Of a DNA stretch of 64,000 nt, positions 44,907 to 58,150 are shown in pieces; the stretch's first letter is position 1; every line of letters starts with the position of its first letter. The notes beneath the pieces are model-generated. The model did no database searches, was not told the DNA's origin, and was given only the letters and a program-made list of their open reading frames with translations. The position numbers were made by a program, and so were the translations under genes. Source of the stretch: Crotalaria pallida (lineage: Eukaryota; Streptophyta; Magnoliopsida; Fabales; Fabaceae); NCBI GenBank assembly GCA_037953625.1, contig CM075650.1, positions 45,264,206 through 45,328,205 on the forward strand, in the 5' to 3' direction.

Positions 44907-46849
44907 ACCTCTTGTAAGCTGTCGTTGTCTTCAGAGTCTTGTTCACAAGGTCGTTTCTTTGACGAAGGGGCCATAGATTTGTCTTTGACCTTAGTGACAA
45001 GGCTAGGCCTCTTTCACTGTCAACAGTTTCTTTTCTCTTTCTTTTCCCAGAATGCCTAGATTCTTCGACGGACTTGTTTTCGAAAGCGAGACACTAGTTT
45101 TTGCCTCACCTTTCTTTTCATTTCTTTCGCTTCAACTGTTGAAAAACGAAAATTAATGGAAGATCATAATACAAAGTTTAAAGAAAAAGGATTTGAGTTA
45201 AATAAACCTAATTTTTTCCTCTAAAGTTCATCACAAATGGTTTTAGGAATGTTTGCATTCATTCGTCTGAGATAGGTTTTCAGGTCGACGTGGTATTTGT
45301 CATAATATTTTGACAACCAAGTGACAAAATTAACATTGGGCAAAAAGCAATGGGTAAATGAAACCATGTTAAACCTCGGCAAGAAATGTTCATTTCTTGC
45401 AATGAAACAGTTGAGAAAGTCCTTCTAGGAATCAACATAATCCTCCAGATTGCCATGATGAAATTGGTGAGAAACTCTTTTTAGGCATGGTGCTAGAAGA
45501 CCTTGGCAAAGGCCAAATTGCCTGGTTACCATGTTTTAAAAATAAATATAAATTTCTTTTTCCTCGGTAATTGTAACATCAGGAAAGCCTGAAAAAAATG
45601 GATTCTTTGGGTAAGGTAATGACACTAAATAAATTCATTGTCAGACATAGTCCCAGCATTTGACCTAGGGAGAGGCTCTTTGAACCATTTGGGACGATGA
45701 GCTCTTTTAGAAAAGGAAGCAAAATCTATATCTATTGAAGTAAGAGAAATGAAGTGGAAAATGAGAAGAAAAAAAAGAGCAAAAAAGGTAGTAATGTTAA
45801 AAAGGTAAGGAATAGTGTAGTTAGCCACAATGAAGCCATAAGTTCATTTTTCAGGGCTAAATATGTTTGGCAGATGAAGGTGTTTTTTAAGAATTACATT
45901 AAGCCATAATTGCAGCAACCAGTTAGGACCACCTATGTTACTTAGAAGTTGTTTCTCATTCCAAATGATGTCTTCTATGTTTCCCATCATAGCATAAATC
46001 TTTAACAATAATAGTTGGCCAAGGGCTACCTTTCTCTCTTCATATAATACATTGGCAAGTACCACTAAGTATTTGTTAACTTATCGAACTTTAGTATAGA
46101 AGACGAAGTAATTATGCCAAAAAGTTCGGGATTCTACATGCTCTACATCACTAATTTTCATGTTCGTCTTTATATTTTTTTTATACCTAGATGAAACAAA
46201 ACTATTAAAGGTATAAGGACTAGGACCAATACCATGGTTCCAAGTAGTCTTGCTTTTGATGGTAATAAGCTCCCTGTCAAGATGAAGACCAACAAGGGTT
46301 GCAACGTCGAAGAGAGCATGTGTCATCATGCAATATCAGAAGTGGAAGCGGTTGGTATTACAACACCTAAAATAAGTAGCAACTCCAATCGTTCTTTTAT
46401 CATATGCCTCAACTTACAATTGTAAAGAGCATCAGGTCAACAATCCCAACCCTTTGCCATAAAGGTTTTTTGGCTTTCTCTAATCGTGAAAACCAGTAAT
46501 CAAGGTCAGTAAGGTTAGTGACATTCCTAAATACCCTATTAGGGTTTTTCTTTTAGAAAAGACAAGTCATAATTGGGTCAAGGGATGATAAGGTTCTAGT
46601 TTCCTCAATATTGCGAAGATGAATTGTTTCTGCCATTTTTGGATCGACAATTTCATGAGAAGAAAGAAAAGGACCCAGAAAATAGGAGTAAGGTTAGAAG
46701 GTTCCTTATAACGAGGAACGAAGGAAGTGGCAGGGGTCATTGTCTTTCTTTCATAGTAATGAATTGATTCATCAATTTCAAGGTCATTGATTCTTTCAAC
46801 AGCCATATTTGATTCATCGGAGGATTGAGAAAGAAGAAAGAGGTTGAAC

Positions 46850-48940
46850 TAAGAAAGTGTTAAGAAATTCCGAGAAAAGAGATGAATGAGGAAGAAAATC
46901 AAGAATTTAAAAGAGTGAGAGAAAGACTAAGAGTCTGAAATCTCACTATCTTGGGTTTTGGGAAACGTGTGGTAATGGTAATAATGGGCTTTGGATTGAT
47001 ACAATGAATTTGTAGTGAAAAGATGCCAAGGCAATATTGTCAATTAATATAATTCGAAACGTTGAATGACAATTGAAGGTGCAATTAAAGGAACGGTCGA
47101 TCCTTGTTAAAATTTGCCATTCTCCGAAAAAACACGTCGAATGCCAAAATTATGGAGGGCATTTCGTTAAGACAAAAATTCAAATAGACAAGGATTGGGA
47201 AAAGAATGATAAGCAGAAGTGATGTCGATTGTGGATGTACTTGTGTTAGGAAACACTTAAACACAAAGGTGATCTCAACGGATATGTACCAGATAAATAT
47301 AAATCGTTGTCGATAGGAAACTTCGACAAAAGAAGTTACATGCATAAATTCCAAGGTTGATGAAAGAAATTGAGACATTAAATGAAGGAGTTACTTAATC
47401 TGGTGTCGTTAAGGCGAAATTAAAGCTAATTCCAAAAACCATGCACAAAGTTTGCTATAAAAAGCAGGACGACTCAATGGTTCTTTATATCTTCATATTT
47501 GGATGGAGAAACAAAACATGATACTGTTACAGTTAATGAGTCCCTTATTGGTATAGGTTTTAGAAAGCAAAGAGAGTTAAATTCTATGTCAAAAGAGACT
47601 CAATGGTTCTCAGTGTGTTTAGAATGATAGTTTGGAGTCAAGGTATGTGGAATTAAGAAATCCTCTAGGGGATTAAGGTTAAATCACAATCCTTTAAAAG
47701 AGGTACTCCATTCACCTCCTAGAAGTCAAAGTCTATGTATAAGGCATTACTTTCCTTGTAAAGGGAATTGCTAAAAAGTAAAAACGCCATTTCTTTGGTG
47801 ATGAGTTCCAACAATTACCATGGAAGTTCTAGAAAGGTTGGAGCTTATTGTCAAACAAGCTATGGTGTCCCCGATAAGCATGTAACTATGGAAGTCCTAA
47901 TAAATGGGGTTTACAACTTAAAAAGCCACATGAATTTCCCTTATAAGTATAGATGAAGATGTGAAACAACTAAGTACTAAGATTGACTTCAATTGGGAAA
48001 AATGGAGTGTGTAACCCGACGTAGGTTGCTTGAAAGTGGCAAAATGAGCCATTATTTAGTATGTCGGAAGTCCTCTTCACGGAGGAATTAGAGCAAAGGT
48101 TGGAGATAGTAGACAGAACAAAATCTTAGATAAACTAATTAGTTTTCAAAGACTAAGTATGTAAAGTTGAGGCAGTCAATGATCTCTTCGAATGAATTTG
48201 ATCAAGTGTAAAAAAAGGAACAATGTGAAAATGGGAAGTGTGACGAGTTGATTGAGAACATTGATGTCAAAGGTTATGTTGAATACCCATCGAAGACAAG
48301 ATTGAGATTAGATACTAAACTAGACGTCAAATTATGATAGATAGTTATTTTGTTTATTTTTGAATTCAAATGTAAGGCACATCAACCACCCACTTGTTAG
48401 TAAATTACTTAGATAGTTATTTTAGTTTTGCCTATAAATAGAAGAATCATTTCTGAAATTTATGTTGGAATTTGATTATTCATAAACCTCTCATCATTGA
48501 GAAGATTAACGAAGAACACCTTGTAACTTCCCTTTACATTTCAAAGAAATTTACCATTTCCTGTTTCTAATCTCTTTGCAATCTTACATTACCTTGCACT
48601 TTAATTTTCCTGCGTTTTTCTGTACTTAAATTCCAGTTTTTTTTCCTTTTAAACATTGTTTCAATTAACGTGGAAAACAAGATTATCACAGAAACTTATC
48701 ATGACCGCCTCTTTTGAAGCTTTAAGATGTGAACACATGATCTCGACAATTAAACCATTTTTCAATTAAATAGAACCATCACGCCATAGTGACTATTAGC
48801 CTATATATGTCTATATCTATATATAAATATTTTTCAAAAGTTGAGGGGGACACCTGCTCCAACAAAGATCCATCTCTGAGTGACATGAAAAAAGTTATTA
48901 ATAATGTGATTGTAAAAAAAAATTGAAATAATGATAGGAT
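46850..48940. other. No gene seen; degraded repeat-derived sequence
   Basis: Short open frames only, none with a recognisable domain. Near 48425 a TATA-like CCTATAAATAGAAGAATC followed by leader-like sequence resembles an LTR promoter, but no LTR ends, gag or pol could be linked to it. Confidence 0.45.
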
Positions 48941-48949
48941 TAAAAAGTA

Positions 48950-51756
48950 CTCCCTCCGTTTTTTATTATAAGGCACCATTTTGGTAGATTTTTTGTCCCT
49001 TTTTATAAGTCGTTTTAGAATATTTAGGTAACATTGTAACACCCTATTTATAATTACCCTTAATACCCTTAATAGAAACAGTGACTTAAAATTTTCTTTT
49101 TAGCTTAAATAATTTATAAAAATCTCCGAATAAACGGACGGAGTTTCCTTTGATTATTTAGCTTTCCCAAAATTTAGTTTGCCCTGCTACCTGTTTCAAA
49201 ATAGAATATTCAGATCATTCAGAAGCCAGCAGAGCTAAAACATAACTTTGTGCATCACCATGCATTATTCACATCGCATATATCACATCATAGTCAGAGT
49301 TAGCAACATATTTAACAAGTTGTGGAAACAATATTTTCCCAAAAAGACTCCTTTCTTAGAAGAAGTTATCCTGGGCCCACCCAAAAGTTATATTTACATT
49401 ATATACAACAAAAATGAATCACATCATGACATCAAAAGGCCCAGGACATAACCATGTCCTAATCAACTACAATCTACTCTCCTTGTAAGGGAGAGTGCAC
49501 CTGCTCGGTCGGGGGCTGTGCTAGCTCAATCTCAGTACCTGTGAAAAATAGTAAGGAGGTGAGCATTGCAATGAAATAGAAAAGCAATTTCTAATCAGAC
49601 ATAATAACCTACTAAGCCAAGCACAATTATCAACTAATTCACATAATGCACATTCATCACAATCATATACCATTATCACATTCAGTTGTATCCAATTCTT
49701 GATTCCATTTCCTATCTCATTATTCAATAGTGATTCCATTTTTCCTCTTTCAATTCCCTTTCCTTTAATTGCACCACTAGGATTTTGATTGCACCTGCTA
49801 GGGCTTTTGGTACACCCATTAGGGACTTTGCACCCATCAGGACTTTTGCACTCATTGGGCATCACCCGTTAGGACTATGCTTATTACTTTATTCCATTCA
49901 TTTTCCTTTGTTCTATTTCATACTCTATTTCATTTTATTTAGCAGCGAATTGATCCATTGGGTACACCGACACCTAACGGGGCGTTTGGACCTAATGGGA
50001 CGTTTAGCCTGACGGGGCGTTTAGCCCTAATGGGGCGTTTGGTATACCTAGCAGGGCACCTAGTGTGCCGGTGTCCCCAATGATCAATTCCACTGCACTT
50101 CCCTCTAATTTTAGCCTATGTCACTATTAAACATATTCACATACATGGCCATTATTATATACCAACATAGCAATTATCAATTATCAAACACTCAAATATC
50201 TAAAAATATCATCACAAGTTCATAGTCATCATTTCAAGCATTTATATCCACATTTGACACTTAACCTATATATATAATCACTAGCATTACCTAGGGTTCA
50301 TTTCATTTATTTACCTAATCAAAATATTATCATTATTCTCTATCTTAGGGTTTCCTAATCACTATACTAAACATATAAATCCTAGCAAATCATTATAACT
50401 AATTAGAGACCCTTTTCTAGAACAAGCCAACACCCACCCCTTTACCTCAAATGTGATGAGTGAGGTAAGGAAAACCTTGGAAACCTTAGCTTTGTGAACT
50501 TAGAATTTGAACCTCTTAAGCCTTGATTGCCCCCTTAGAAGAGTTATAATCCAATGAGTGTGTATGATCCTAGAATGAGAGTTGTATGAGGGAGGTGTTT
50601 TGTTCTTTACTTGGTCTTGATGTGGAGACTCGCACATGAGTGAGTCTCCATAGTTATGGAGTTAGAAAATCAATGGTGATATGGGGAGGAGGGGGTTGAC
50701 TTTTAGAGGGAGTGATGAGGTGGTTTATGAGCCTATTTCCTTGTATAGAATTTGATGGAGATGATGAATGTGATAGTGAGTGCTTGATTTTAGGGTTTTA
50801 TTAAATGATGATGATGATGGTTCTTGGACCAAGGAGAGGAAAATGGAGAAGAGAGTGAAATGTTGTTGTTTGTTGTTGTGTGTTTTATTTTTGTTGCCTC
50901 ATTTTCGGTTTTCTTGCATGAAGGGTCGAAATATGTGGCTAAAATCCAATGGCTTGCTCAAGAAGCCAAATTTTGTGTGGTTGAGAGAGAATAGGTCTGA
51001 CACACACGCTCAGGCGCGCGTTCGTGGTGCATCCTTGATCTTTGGCGCGTCAACCTGGTGCGTTTAGGGGGTGATTGGTGCGTCAAGCGCGCTTGGGCGC
51101 GCCTAGGCGTTGATAGCCCCATTTTGCACCTCTCACTGTCTGGCAATTACGAGCCAGCACATGCCTCAATTACGAGCCAACGCGCGCCAACGAGGCAGTC
51201 TCGTGCTTGGGCGGCGCACGTATCTGATGCATTTTTTTTTTGTAATTTTTCTGCCTTCAAAACACCATAACTTTTTCATTACCCGTCGGATCTTGCTCAA
51301 ATTTGAAAGCATGCTTTCGAAAATCCGTATATTCATATCCAACAGTGGAATTTTCTTTTGGAGTAATAAATCTTTTATTTCTAATTTCTCCCCAACATTT
51401 ATATCTTTAACTATTAAATGACTATCTTAATTCTACCAGTTTCAACATAGTTTTTAACCTAACATTTATCTTTCTCTTCGCCCTAACCTTAATGCCATAA
51501 TAATTAAACTTGGAAATTAAATTAAGGATGTTACAGACATTAAAAAGTTTATTTCAAATACACCCTCACAGTTTTATAGGGGTGATTGAGTAATAATTAT
51601 AATAAAAAGATAAATAAATAAAGTCGTAAAATTTTAAATAGGAGTAACTTTAGATTGATAACATATTTTTTTTTTATAAATTTAAGAGTAATAATTATTT
51701 TTTTAATCTAAGTGAATTAGATAAAAGTGAATTATAATAATAAGAGAAAGATGGAG
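48950..51756. mobile_element. Stowaway MITE interrupted by a Ty3 solo LTR
   Basis: The left end is TA + CTCCCTCCGTTTTTTATTATA at 48948. A degenerate right end ending ATGGAG + TA lies at 51751-51758 (TTATAATAATAAG..GATGGAGTA). Removing the LTR at 49035-51535 leaves about 300 bp, close to the 271-284 bp of the three intact relatives in the window. The right end is diverged, so the pairing is inferred. Confidence 0.55.
49035..51535. mobile_element. 2.5-kb Ty3-type solo LTR
   Basis: It starts TGTAACACCC and ends GGATGTTACA, with flanks AACAT (49030-49034) and GACAT (51536-51540), a 4-of-5 matching duplication. No internal coding region, so it is a solo LTR. It contains GGGGCGTTTAGCCC-type repeats (49965-50050) and a GC-rich patch of GCGCG-type self-complementary motifs (51005-51215). 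Orientation undetermined. Confidence 0.7.
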
Positions 51757-51883
51757 TATAAACAATATCAAACTTTATTTACTACCACTTATGTTTTTAG
51801 TTTTTTCTCTAAATAATTAATTTATCCATAATCCATAATCCATAATAAAAAAAAATTGAAACAGGCCTTTTGAGTAAATAATA

Positions 51884-52167
51884 CTCCCTCCGGTCCTATA
51901 TATAGGACATATTCTAGAAGCAATCTTTGGTCCTATATATAAGACATTTTGTATTTTCTATGCATCATTTATTGCTTTTTTTCTTTTTTGCCCTTATTAA
52001 ATGCATGTGTTTTTTGTTGTTCATTAATGAGTGTGAATTTTTCAAGAAAAGTTGAGAGGGTAAAATTGTAATGTTACAATATATTCTCATAGAATTCATA
52101 AAACTAACTATTTTTCTTTGTCCGAGGAATATGGTTAAGTATGTCCTATATATAGGACCGGAGGGAG
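51884..52167. mobile_element. Stowaway MITE upstream of VPS2
   Basis: 284 bp with near-perfect inverted ends CTCCCTCCGGTCCTATATAT..GACCGGAGGGAG and TA duplications (51882-51883, 52168-52169). The terminal repeat itself contains the palindrome TCCTATATATAGGA. It ends 265 bp before the VPS2 start codon. Confidence 0.9.
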
Positions 52168-52169
52168 TA

Positions 52170-52325
52170 AACAAAAGAGATGTGTAACGGCTACTTGAAT
52201 GACTAGTACCGTTGATATACACACACGTGGAATCCCAGCACGCTCCCCAAAGCTTCCTTTCCCATCTCCCTCCCTTTCTTCTTCCCACTTTCATAATCAC
52301 ACCAAAAGCACACACACTACACCTG

Positions 52326-52374
<49 letters not shown>

Positions 52375-52432
52375 GCTTCAGTTGGGGCTTTTTGTCTTCT
52401 TCATTGTTCCAATCTTCTAGTGCAAATCAACC
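52170..52432 (+). promoter_or_regulatory. VPS2 proximal promoter / 5' UTR
   Basis: A G-box core CACGTG is present at 52224-52229. A (CT)n run of about 45 bp (52327-52371) precedes the start codon by some 60 bp, typical of plant 5' leaders. Transcription start not determined. Confidence 0.5.
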
Positions 52433-55400
52433 ATGAACATCTTCAAGAAGAAGACTTCACCCAAAGGTAGCTCCTTTTTTGGTTATCCTCTCACAAATTT
52501 CCCACATTTTCTTTTTCATCATTTTTACTAGTTACCCTTTGTTTAAAAATCTTGGGATTTGCATTCAAAATTTGGACTTTCTATTTTAACACTCGTTTAG
52601 CTAGTGTTGGTTGATGGGAAAAATTTGGACTTTCTATTTTAACTTTCAATCAGAGAAACACTTTATTCATTTCTTTAAAATCCTTCTTACATTGTTTACT
52701 CGTTGGTGAAAGTGACAATTATGGGTTTATTGTGGTGGTGGTTGTTTTTAGTGTTTGGTTGCTTGCAAAATGGGAACTTTTAATGAGAGAAATGGTGAAA
52801 TCTAGTTTTCATTCAGAAGAACAGATTTTTTTTTTTTTTTTAATTTTTTTTTGCTTTCAAATTCTTAATTTGGTAACTTGTCAATGAAACTGGGAATTAT
52901 GGGTTTTTGTGTTGTTTGCTGCTTAATTTTGTGTTATGGATATAGTTGGTGTTGATGAAAATAGGAAAGAAAATTCTAGGATTTCGAGTATCTAATTTTT
53001 CTGCTTTTTTGTTGTAACAGAGGCTCTGAGGACAAGCAAGAGAGAAATGTCTGTTGCAACAAGAGGTAAATTACTTGAATGAATTCTTACGCTTATTCAG
53101 AAGTTATACTATAGACTATCTTCTTGTATAACTCGTGAATGTACTTTGCTGCATAATTGGGATTTTTTACATTTGTGATGAATTGTTAAAATAGATGGCT
53201 TTATATGGTATTTTACCTTAAAGCCTTACCTTGTCCACGTAGGCTGTACTTTGTATACTTGTGTTCAGTCTTTGCTCCAATGGTTTCTAGTCACTTGGCA
53301 ATGTCTTAATTGAACTCAAAATTTAGTTAGCTTCAGCTATGTTAATCTATATTACTTTAATGGTTTTTCTACCAGCGTCCTTGGTGGAGTATACTTATTT
53401 GCGGCCGTACATTAAAAGGCATCAGTAGGAATTTGCAAGGCTCAACATTTTATATCATCATTTATTTTTATTAAAGCGGGCATTTATTTTTCTTTCATTT
53501 ACTCTTTCTTTCTTTCTTGTAGGTATTGAAAGAGAGATATCATCTCTTCAGATGGAGGTACATGAAGCTAACAGTGACCTTCTTAGTAATCTCCTTTCTG
53601 TTTGATATTTCTTTTGAGAGTTTCACTCTCTTCTAAACTGCAGGAGAAAAAATTGGTGGCAGAGATTAAGAAAGAAGCCAAAACTGGAAATGAGGTTTGT
53701 TTCTCATTTAGGTGTACCTCATCCTTTTCCTTATCGTTAATGATCCATAGAATTATTTGGTGTGAATTCAGTTCAGTATTTATACATGGTATGGATTATT
53801 ATTGACAATGCCATATTGATAACAGTAATCAGATTATATCTGTCTGCTTACATCACACTTGTTATATCACATGTTTAATTAATGAAGTTAGTACCTAGCT
53901 CCCAAGGTGTAATGGAGTTAAACAAGCCCCCATGAACATCCCAGAAACTTTCCAGATAAAAATGTAACTATAGATGTGTTATTTTCTGAATAATATGTGG
54001 TTGAACAATGCCTAGCTTCAATGTGGGCATTGTATAGAGCATGAATGTTTAGAGCATGAATGCCTAGCTACATTTCTTTTTCGTGTTCTTCTTCTAATCC
54101 CTGTGTTCTTCTAATCCCGGTTTCATTTTTTTTCTGTGTTCTTCTAATCCCTGTTTTATTTTCTTCTTATTTGCTAGTGAAAGATGTCTTCATCTAGTGT
54201 TAATGCTCCTTTTGGCTAAAAATTTAGGATATTGGTTTAATTATAGTTGCTGCCTGTACAATGAATTTGCCTTATTTTGTATGTATTTTGGCTTATTTTG
54301 TTTGTATTTTGGCTTATTTTGGATGTATTTTGACATATGACATAAAGTCTTAACTAGGATCTGCATTATGCACTATGAGTTTATGACATTGACTTATAAG
54401 CTATGGTCTTAACATGGTGATGGTATGTATTGTCTTATGGTTATTTATATGGATAAATATCTTAAGTATATGTGTGTGTGTGTGTTTTTGGTAGGATCTT
54501 ACGATCCGTGTTACGATTTCATGATTTACAATTTGTTTTCCTTCCCCCGAGCTTGTTTAAGATCTATAGATTTTGACAACCTTGGTGCCATCTAGGCCCC
54601 AAGGCAAAAAAACCTTACCGTTGTGCTGCGGGCTGAGGCTCATTCAGTTAACATAATAAGCCCATAAGTGCGTGTTTGGTATAGCTGGTAAAATGAAATT
54701 ATGATTATTTTTTCTGTGATTATTTACTCTGTAAGATACCAGATTATAATATGTTAAAATTATAATCTGTTTATGTCTGTGTATCTTAGTTGAAAAATAA
54801 ATTTAAGCTAATCTGCTTTTTTTGGATAGTGTAAAGAAGATTATTTTTAGTGAGTAAATTACTAGAAAGGGTATGATGTGACAAGTGGGTAGTTAATGTG
54901 ATGGAGTGATAAGGGTAGAATAGGAAAAATACATGGGTTTAAAAAAATAATCTTTCAAAAAATAATCTCCAGCTGAGGGAGCTTATAGATTTTTATTATT
55001 TTTCCAAAAATATAAGCTAATATTTTAATTTGCATTGTAAACAAACACGTTAATATGATTTTTTTTTTCGAAAAAAAAAAGCTAAAATAATAATTTTCAT
55101 CTTAACAAAACATGCACAATTAATAATGCAAATTCTAACAATCTTTAACTTCCAAGGTAAGATATTGATTTTTGCATTTATTAACTGTTGTGCTTGTTTT
55201 GGAAACAAATGCTGCCATTACTTTACAGCTATATTCCCTCATTTTGTATCCTAAGTCCTAACAAGTACTCCCTCCGGTCTCAAATATAAGCAAATAAAAA
55301 CATCTTATTAATGGTCTCAAATATAAACAAAATTGAATCAACTCTCTATTTCCAATACAATCATTCCTAAAATATCTCAAAAAAGTGGTTGTATCATTTA

Positions 55401-57479
55401 ATTTTTGTTTCATTCCCAATGCATATTTCCTAAAGTAGTCTATTTTTTTATGAACTCATGAAAATTAAATACACTCAACTAATTTTCTTAATAAGTGTGA
55501 AGTTAGTTTTTTTGGCTTATATATGAGACCGGAGGGAGTATATAACAATACTGAATGAGAGGTGTCTGGTTACAGGCTGCCACAAAAATCTTGGCTCGTC
55601 AACTTGTTAGGTTACGCCAACAGATAACCAATTTGCAGGGAAGTCGTGCTCAGATAAGGGGTGTAGCAACTCACACACAAGTATGCAAGATGAATGTTAT
55701 TTTTATTTTTATAGATGATAACTGGATATCAGTATTTATAATTCTCGAATTTCTTTTGCAGGCATTATATGCAAGCACTTCAATCTCTACAGGGATGAAG
55801 GGTGCAACTAAAGCGATGGTTGCAATGAACAAAGTATGTTTTTCGTATTGATCATGTTTTGCATAATTTAAAAGTGTTAAACCCAATGATTTTTGTTTAC
55901 AATGGTGTGCAATCAGTCTATAATTATTTCTTTCCTAGGCATTGACAAAATCTTAATGTAGCATCCACCACAAGCCTGCACGTGCCTAAACACCTAAAGG
56001 TCCAAATGTCTTGATTATACCATTGCTGAGGAAGGCATACAGTGCACAAAGCCCTATATATTTAACATAACCGGTTTCCACTGAATATATTGAAAAATGG
56101 CTGTGCATTTCTGATTTCCAACCATGGTTTATTGTTTCATACAAAAAAAGTGCAAACCTGCTAGCACTGAATCAAAAGTTGTTCATAATATGTAACAGAT
56201 GATTGTGACATTGATAGAAGTTTGCCATAATTATGTTCTATGACTAAGATGACAAAGTAACCATTTCTTTGCTTTTCTTTTCAGCAAATGGCACCAGCAA
56301 AACAGGCTAAAGTGATTAAAGAGTTCCAAAAGCAATCAGCACAAATGGACATGACGGTAATTCATCCTTTAAAGCATATTTCTGATATCTCATTCAAGTT
56401 TGCTCAATATATCTGTTCTTGACAAACTGAATATATCACCAATTTCAACTAGTAGCTGCTGCTTTTGGACTGTGATCCAGTTTTTCCTTTTAAGGAGCAG
56501 CATTAAATTAAAACCCCTGATAAATATGTCAATATTCGTAGACATTGTTAAAGAGATTCATGTAAATTTTGTAAAATTGAAGGCATTAAATAAAAACCCC
56601 TGATCAATATGTCAATATTTGTAGACATTGTTAAAGAATGCCCATCATGTTTGCAAAACCAATGCTAAAAGTCAATTAGAGATACATGTAAATTTTATAA
56701 AATCGAAGCTTAAATCCAATAAGGAAAGCAGCTATGGTCAACCCTACCCTAAGCGATTGACAACAATTTCTTTTTCTACATACAATTATAATGCTGGTTT
56801 AAATGCAGATTGAGATGATGTCAGAATCTATTGATGAAACTCTAGACAAAGATGAAGCTGAGGAAGAAACAGAAGAGCTCACTAACCAGGTGAATCATAT
56901 ATCATACATAACCGACTTAATTATATAGCTTGCTAGTATAACTAAATATTTCCTTTGTGATGATGTCTAAATTTTCATTTATTCATGACAGGTTCTTGAT
57001 GAGATTGGAGTGGATATTGCATCCCAGGTTGGTTTTGGACACGTTGAATCTATTATCTTTGCACATTTGTACACTTCAAACTATTTTTCTGAATTTTTTG
57101 GACCTGATATCGGTCTTTTCTGATGGCAGTTGTCTTCAGCTCCGAAAGGTCGGATTGGTTCAAGGGTTACTGAAAATGTTGCTCCAAGGTATGCTATCAA
57201 ATCTCATTTCGTGCAAGGAGGTTGTTTTAAGAACCTTTAATCTACCACTATTCTTGGAAAATACATTAATCGGGGTGTTTTCTTTTCAGCACCTTTTATC
57301 ATCTACAACTTCATCTTTATTTTGTACTAGAGATTATCCTTTAAACTGATTGATTACCTGTTAACTTTTAAAGGATTTCGTGCTAACATTTTAAGAAAAT
57401 TTCTTGCTGTGAATGCAGGTCAGAATCCCAAGATGTTGAAGAACTTGAGAAGAGATTGGCTTCTCTTCGAAGAATATAA
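52433..57479 (+). CDS. VPS2.2: VPS2 (VPS2.2/CHMP2-like), ESCRT-III subunit, 11 exons
   Basis: Core ESCRT-III subunit that polymerises on endosomal membranes to pinch off intralumenal vesicles. Coding exons: 52433-52466, 53021-53065, 53523-53557, 53644-53694, 55576-55680, 55762-55833, 56285-56356, 56809-56889, 56992-57027, 57130-57188, 57419-57479. They total 651 nt (216 aa plus stop), in phase, with GT..AG introns. The N-terminus is basic (MNIFKKKTSPK). Helices 1-2 hold most of the positive charge (about residues 12-110, LARQLVRLRQQITNLQGSRA). The C-terminal half is acidic (DKDEAEEETEEL). It ends in a MIM1 motif (EELEKRLASLRRI) that binds the MIT domain of the Vps4/SKD1 ATPase. The N-terminus and QGSRAQIRGV segment fit the plant VPS2.2/2.3 type better than VPS2.1, as remembered; the paralogue number is uncertain. 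Confidence 0.93.
55268..55538. mobile_element. Stowaway MITE in VPS2 intron 4
   Basis: 271 bp, ends CTCCCTCCGGTCTCAAATATA / TATATGAGACCGGAGGGAG-type, TA duplications at 55266-55267 and 55539-55540. It ends 37 bases before the exon 5 acceptor at 55576. Confidence 0.88.
56501..56667 (+). repeat. 83-bp tandem duplication in VPS2 intron 7
   Basis: CATTAAATTAAAACCCCTGA at 56501 recurs with two changes at 56584, and the match continues through ATATGTCAATATTCGTAGAC and the following bases. Period 83 bp. No exon is involved. Confidence 0.8.
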
Positions 57480-58150
57480 AGATCTCCTGGCAACGCAGCT
57501 TATAGATGTTTCTTCATGTACAAATCTTTACGTATGGTATAGCAATGGCGAGATTATTGGTCAAAAAATAATTTTATATTGTTACTGATTTTATGTGTAA
57601 TGTGTTATCTCTGTATGAAGAATTCTAGTATGTATTTGGACTGGGATGTATTACTAGCAGAAACATAATTAATTAGGTATTGATCAAACTTTCACTAAAA
57701 AAAAACCAATACTGACTACAACAAAGTTTCTTCTTACTAAATTGAGCTACCTTCGAATAAATCGGGATCAATGAATCACTAGATCAAGTTTTTTAAATCT
57801 TAATTTGGAACAGTTTCTGCATGTGGCTTCAAATGACAGATTTGCATACGTTTACATCGTAAGCGGCAACAACACAGTACGTGATTTGCATGTGGTTTAA
57901 CACTTAGTTACTATTTTAAGATTTTTTTTTTTAATGAATTATAAGATTTTTTTTTTTAATGACAAATACTTAGTACATAGAGAAAATAAGTGGACAATGT
58001 AACTATGAACAGAACAATTGTCATGTGAGGAGCCTTGGGATATGATAGATTCAAATGCCTTATCTAGTTATATCCATACATAAGAGTGACTTGGCAATCT
58101 AGAGTCTCATTCCAAATGATTTGATCTTCTTGAATCAACCAACTTAAGTA

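Larger units (their letters stand above)
36900..46806 (-). pseudogene. Plant mobile domain (PMD) pseudogene, split by a copia element
   Basis: Minus-strand frames in several pieces recall the plant mobile domain (aminotransferase-like PMD) family. 46806-46567 has RYKEPSNLTPIFWV. 46329-46081 has HALFDVATLVGL and VEHVESRTFWHNYFVF. 46065-45844 has LLSNIGGPNWLLQLWLNV. 45828-45625 has RRPKWFKEPLP-like HRPKWFKEPLP. The downstream continuation on the other side of the insertion (about 37932-36900) includes DHLQVPSPQRNLYNENAED. Frames are broken by stops and shifts. The 6.9-kb copia element 38042-44906 sits inside it. PMD genes are often carried by plant transposons. Family assignment is from memory of motifs. 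Confidence 0.6.

Noticed and set aside
48420..48560. Integrated pararetrovirus promoter
   Set aside because: Only a TATA box and leader-like sequence are present; no reverse transcriptase, movement-protein or coat-like coding sequence is linked to it.
49125..49145. ACGGACGGAGT as the right end of the MITE starting at 48950
   Set aside because: It lies inside the Ty3 LTR that starts at 49035, and the following bases do not complement the MITE left arm; the end near 51756 fits the size better.
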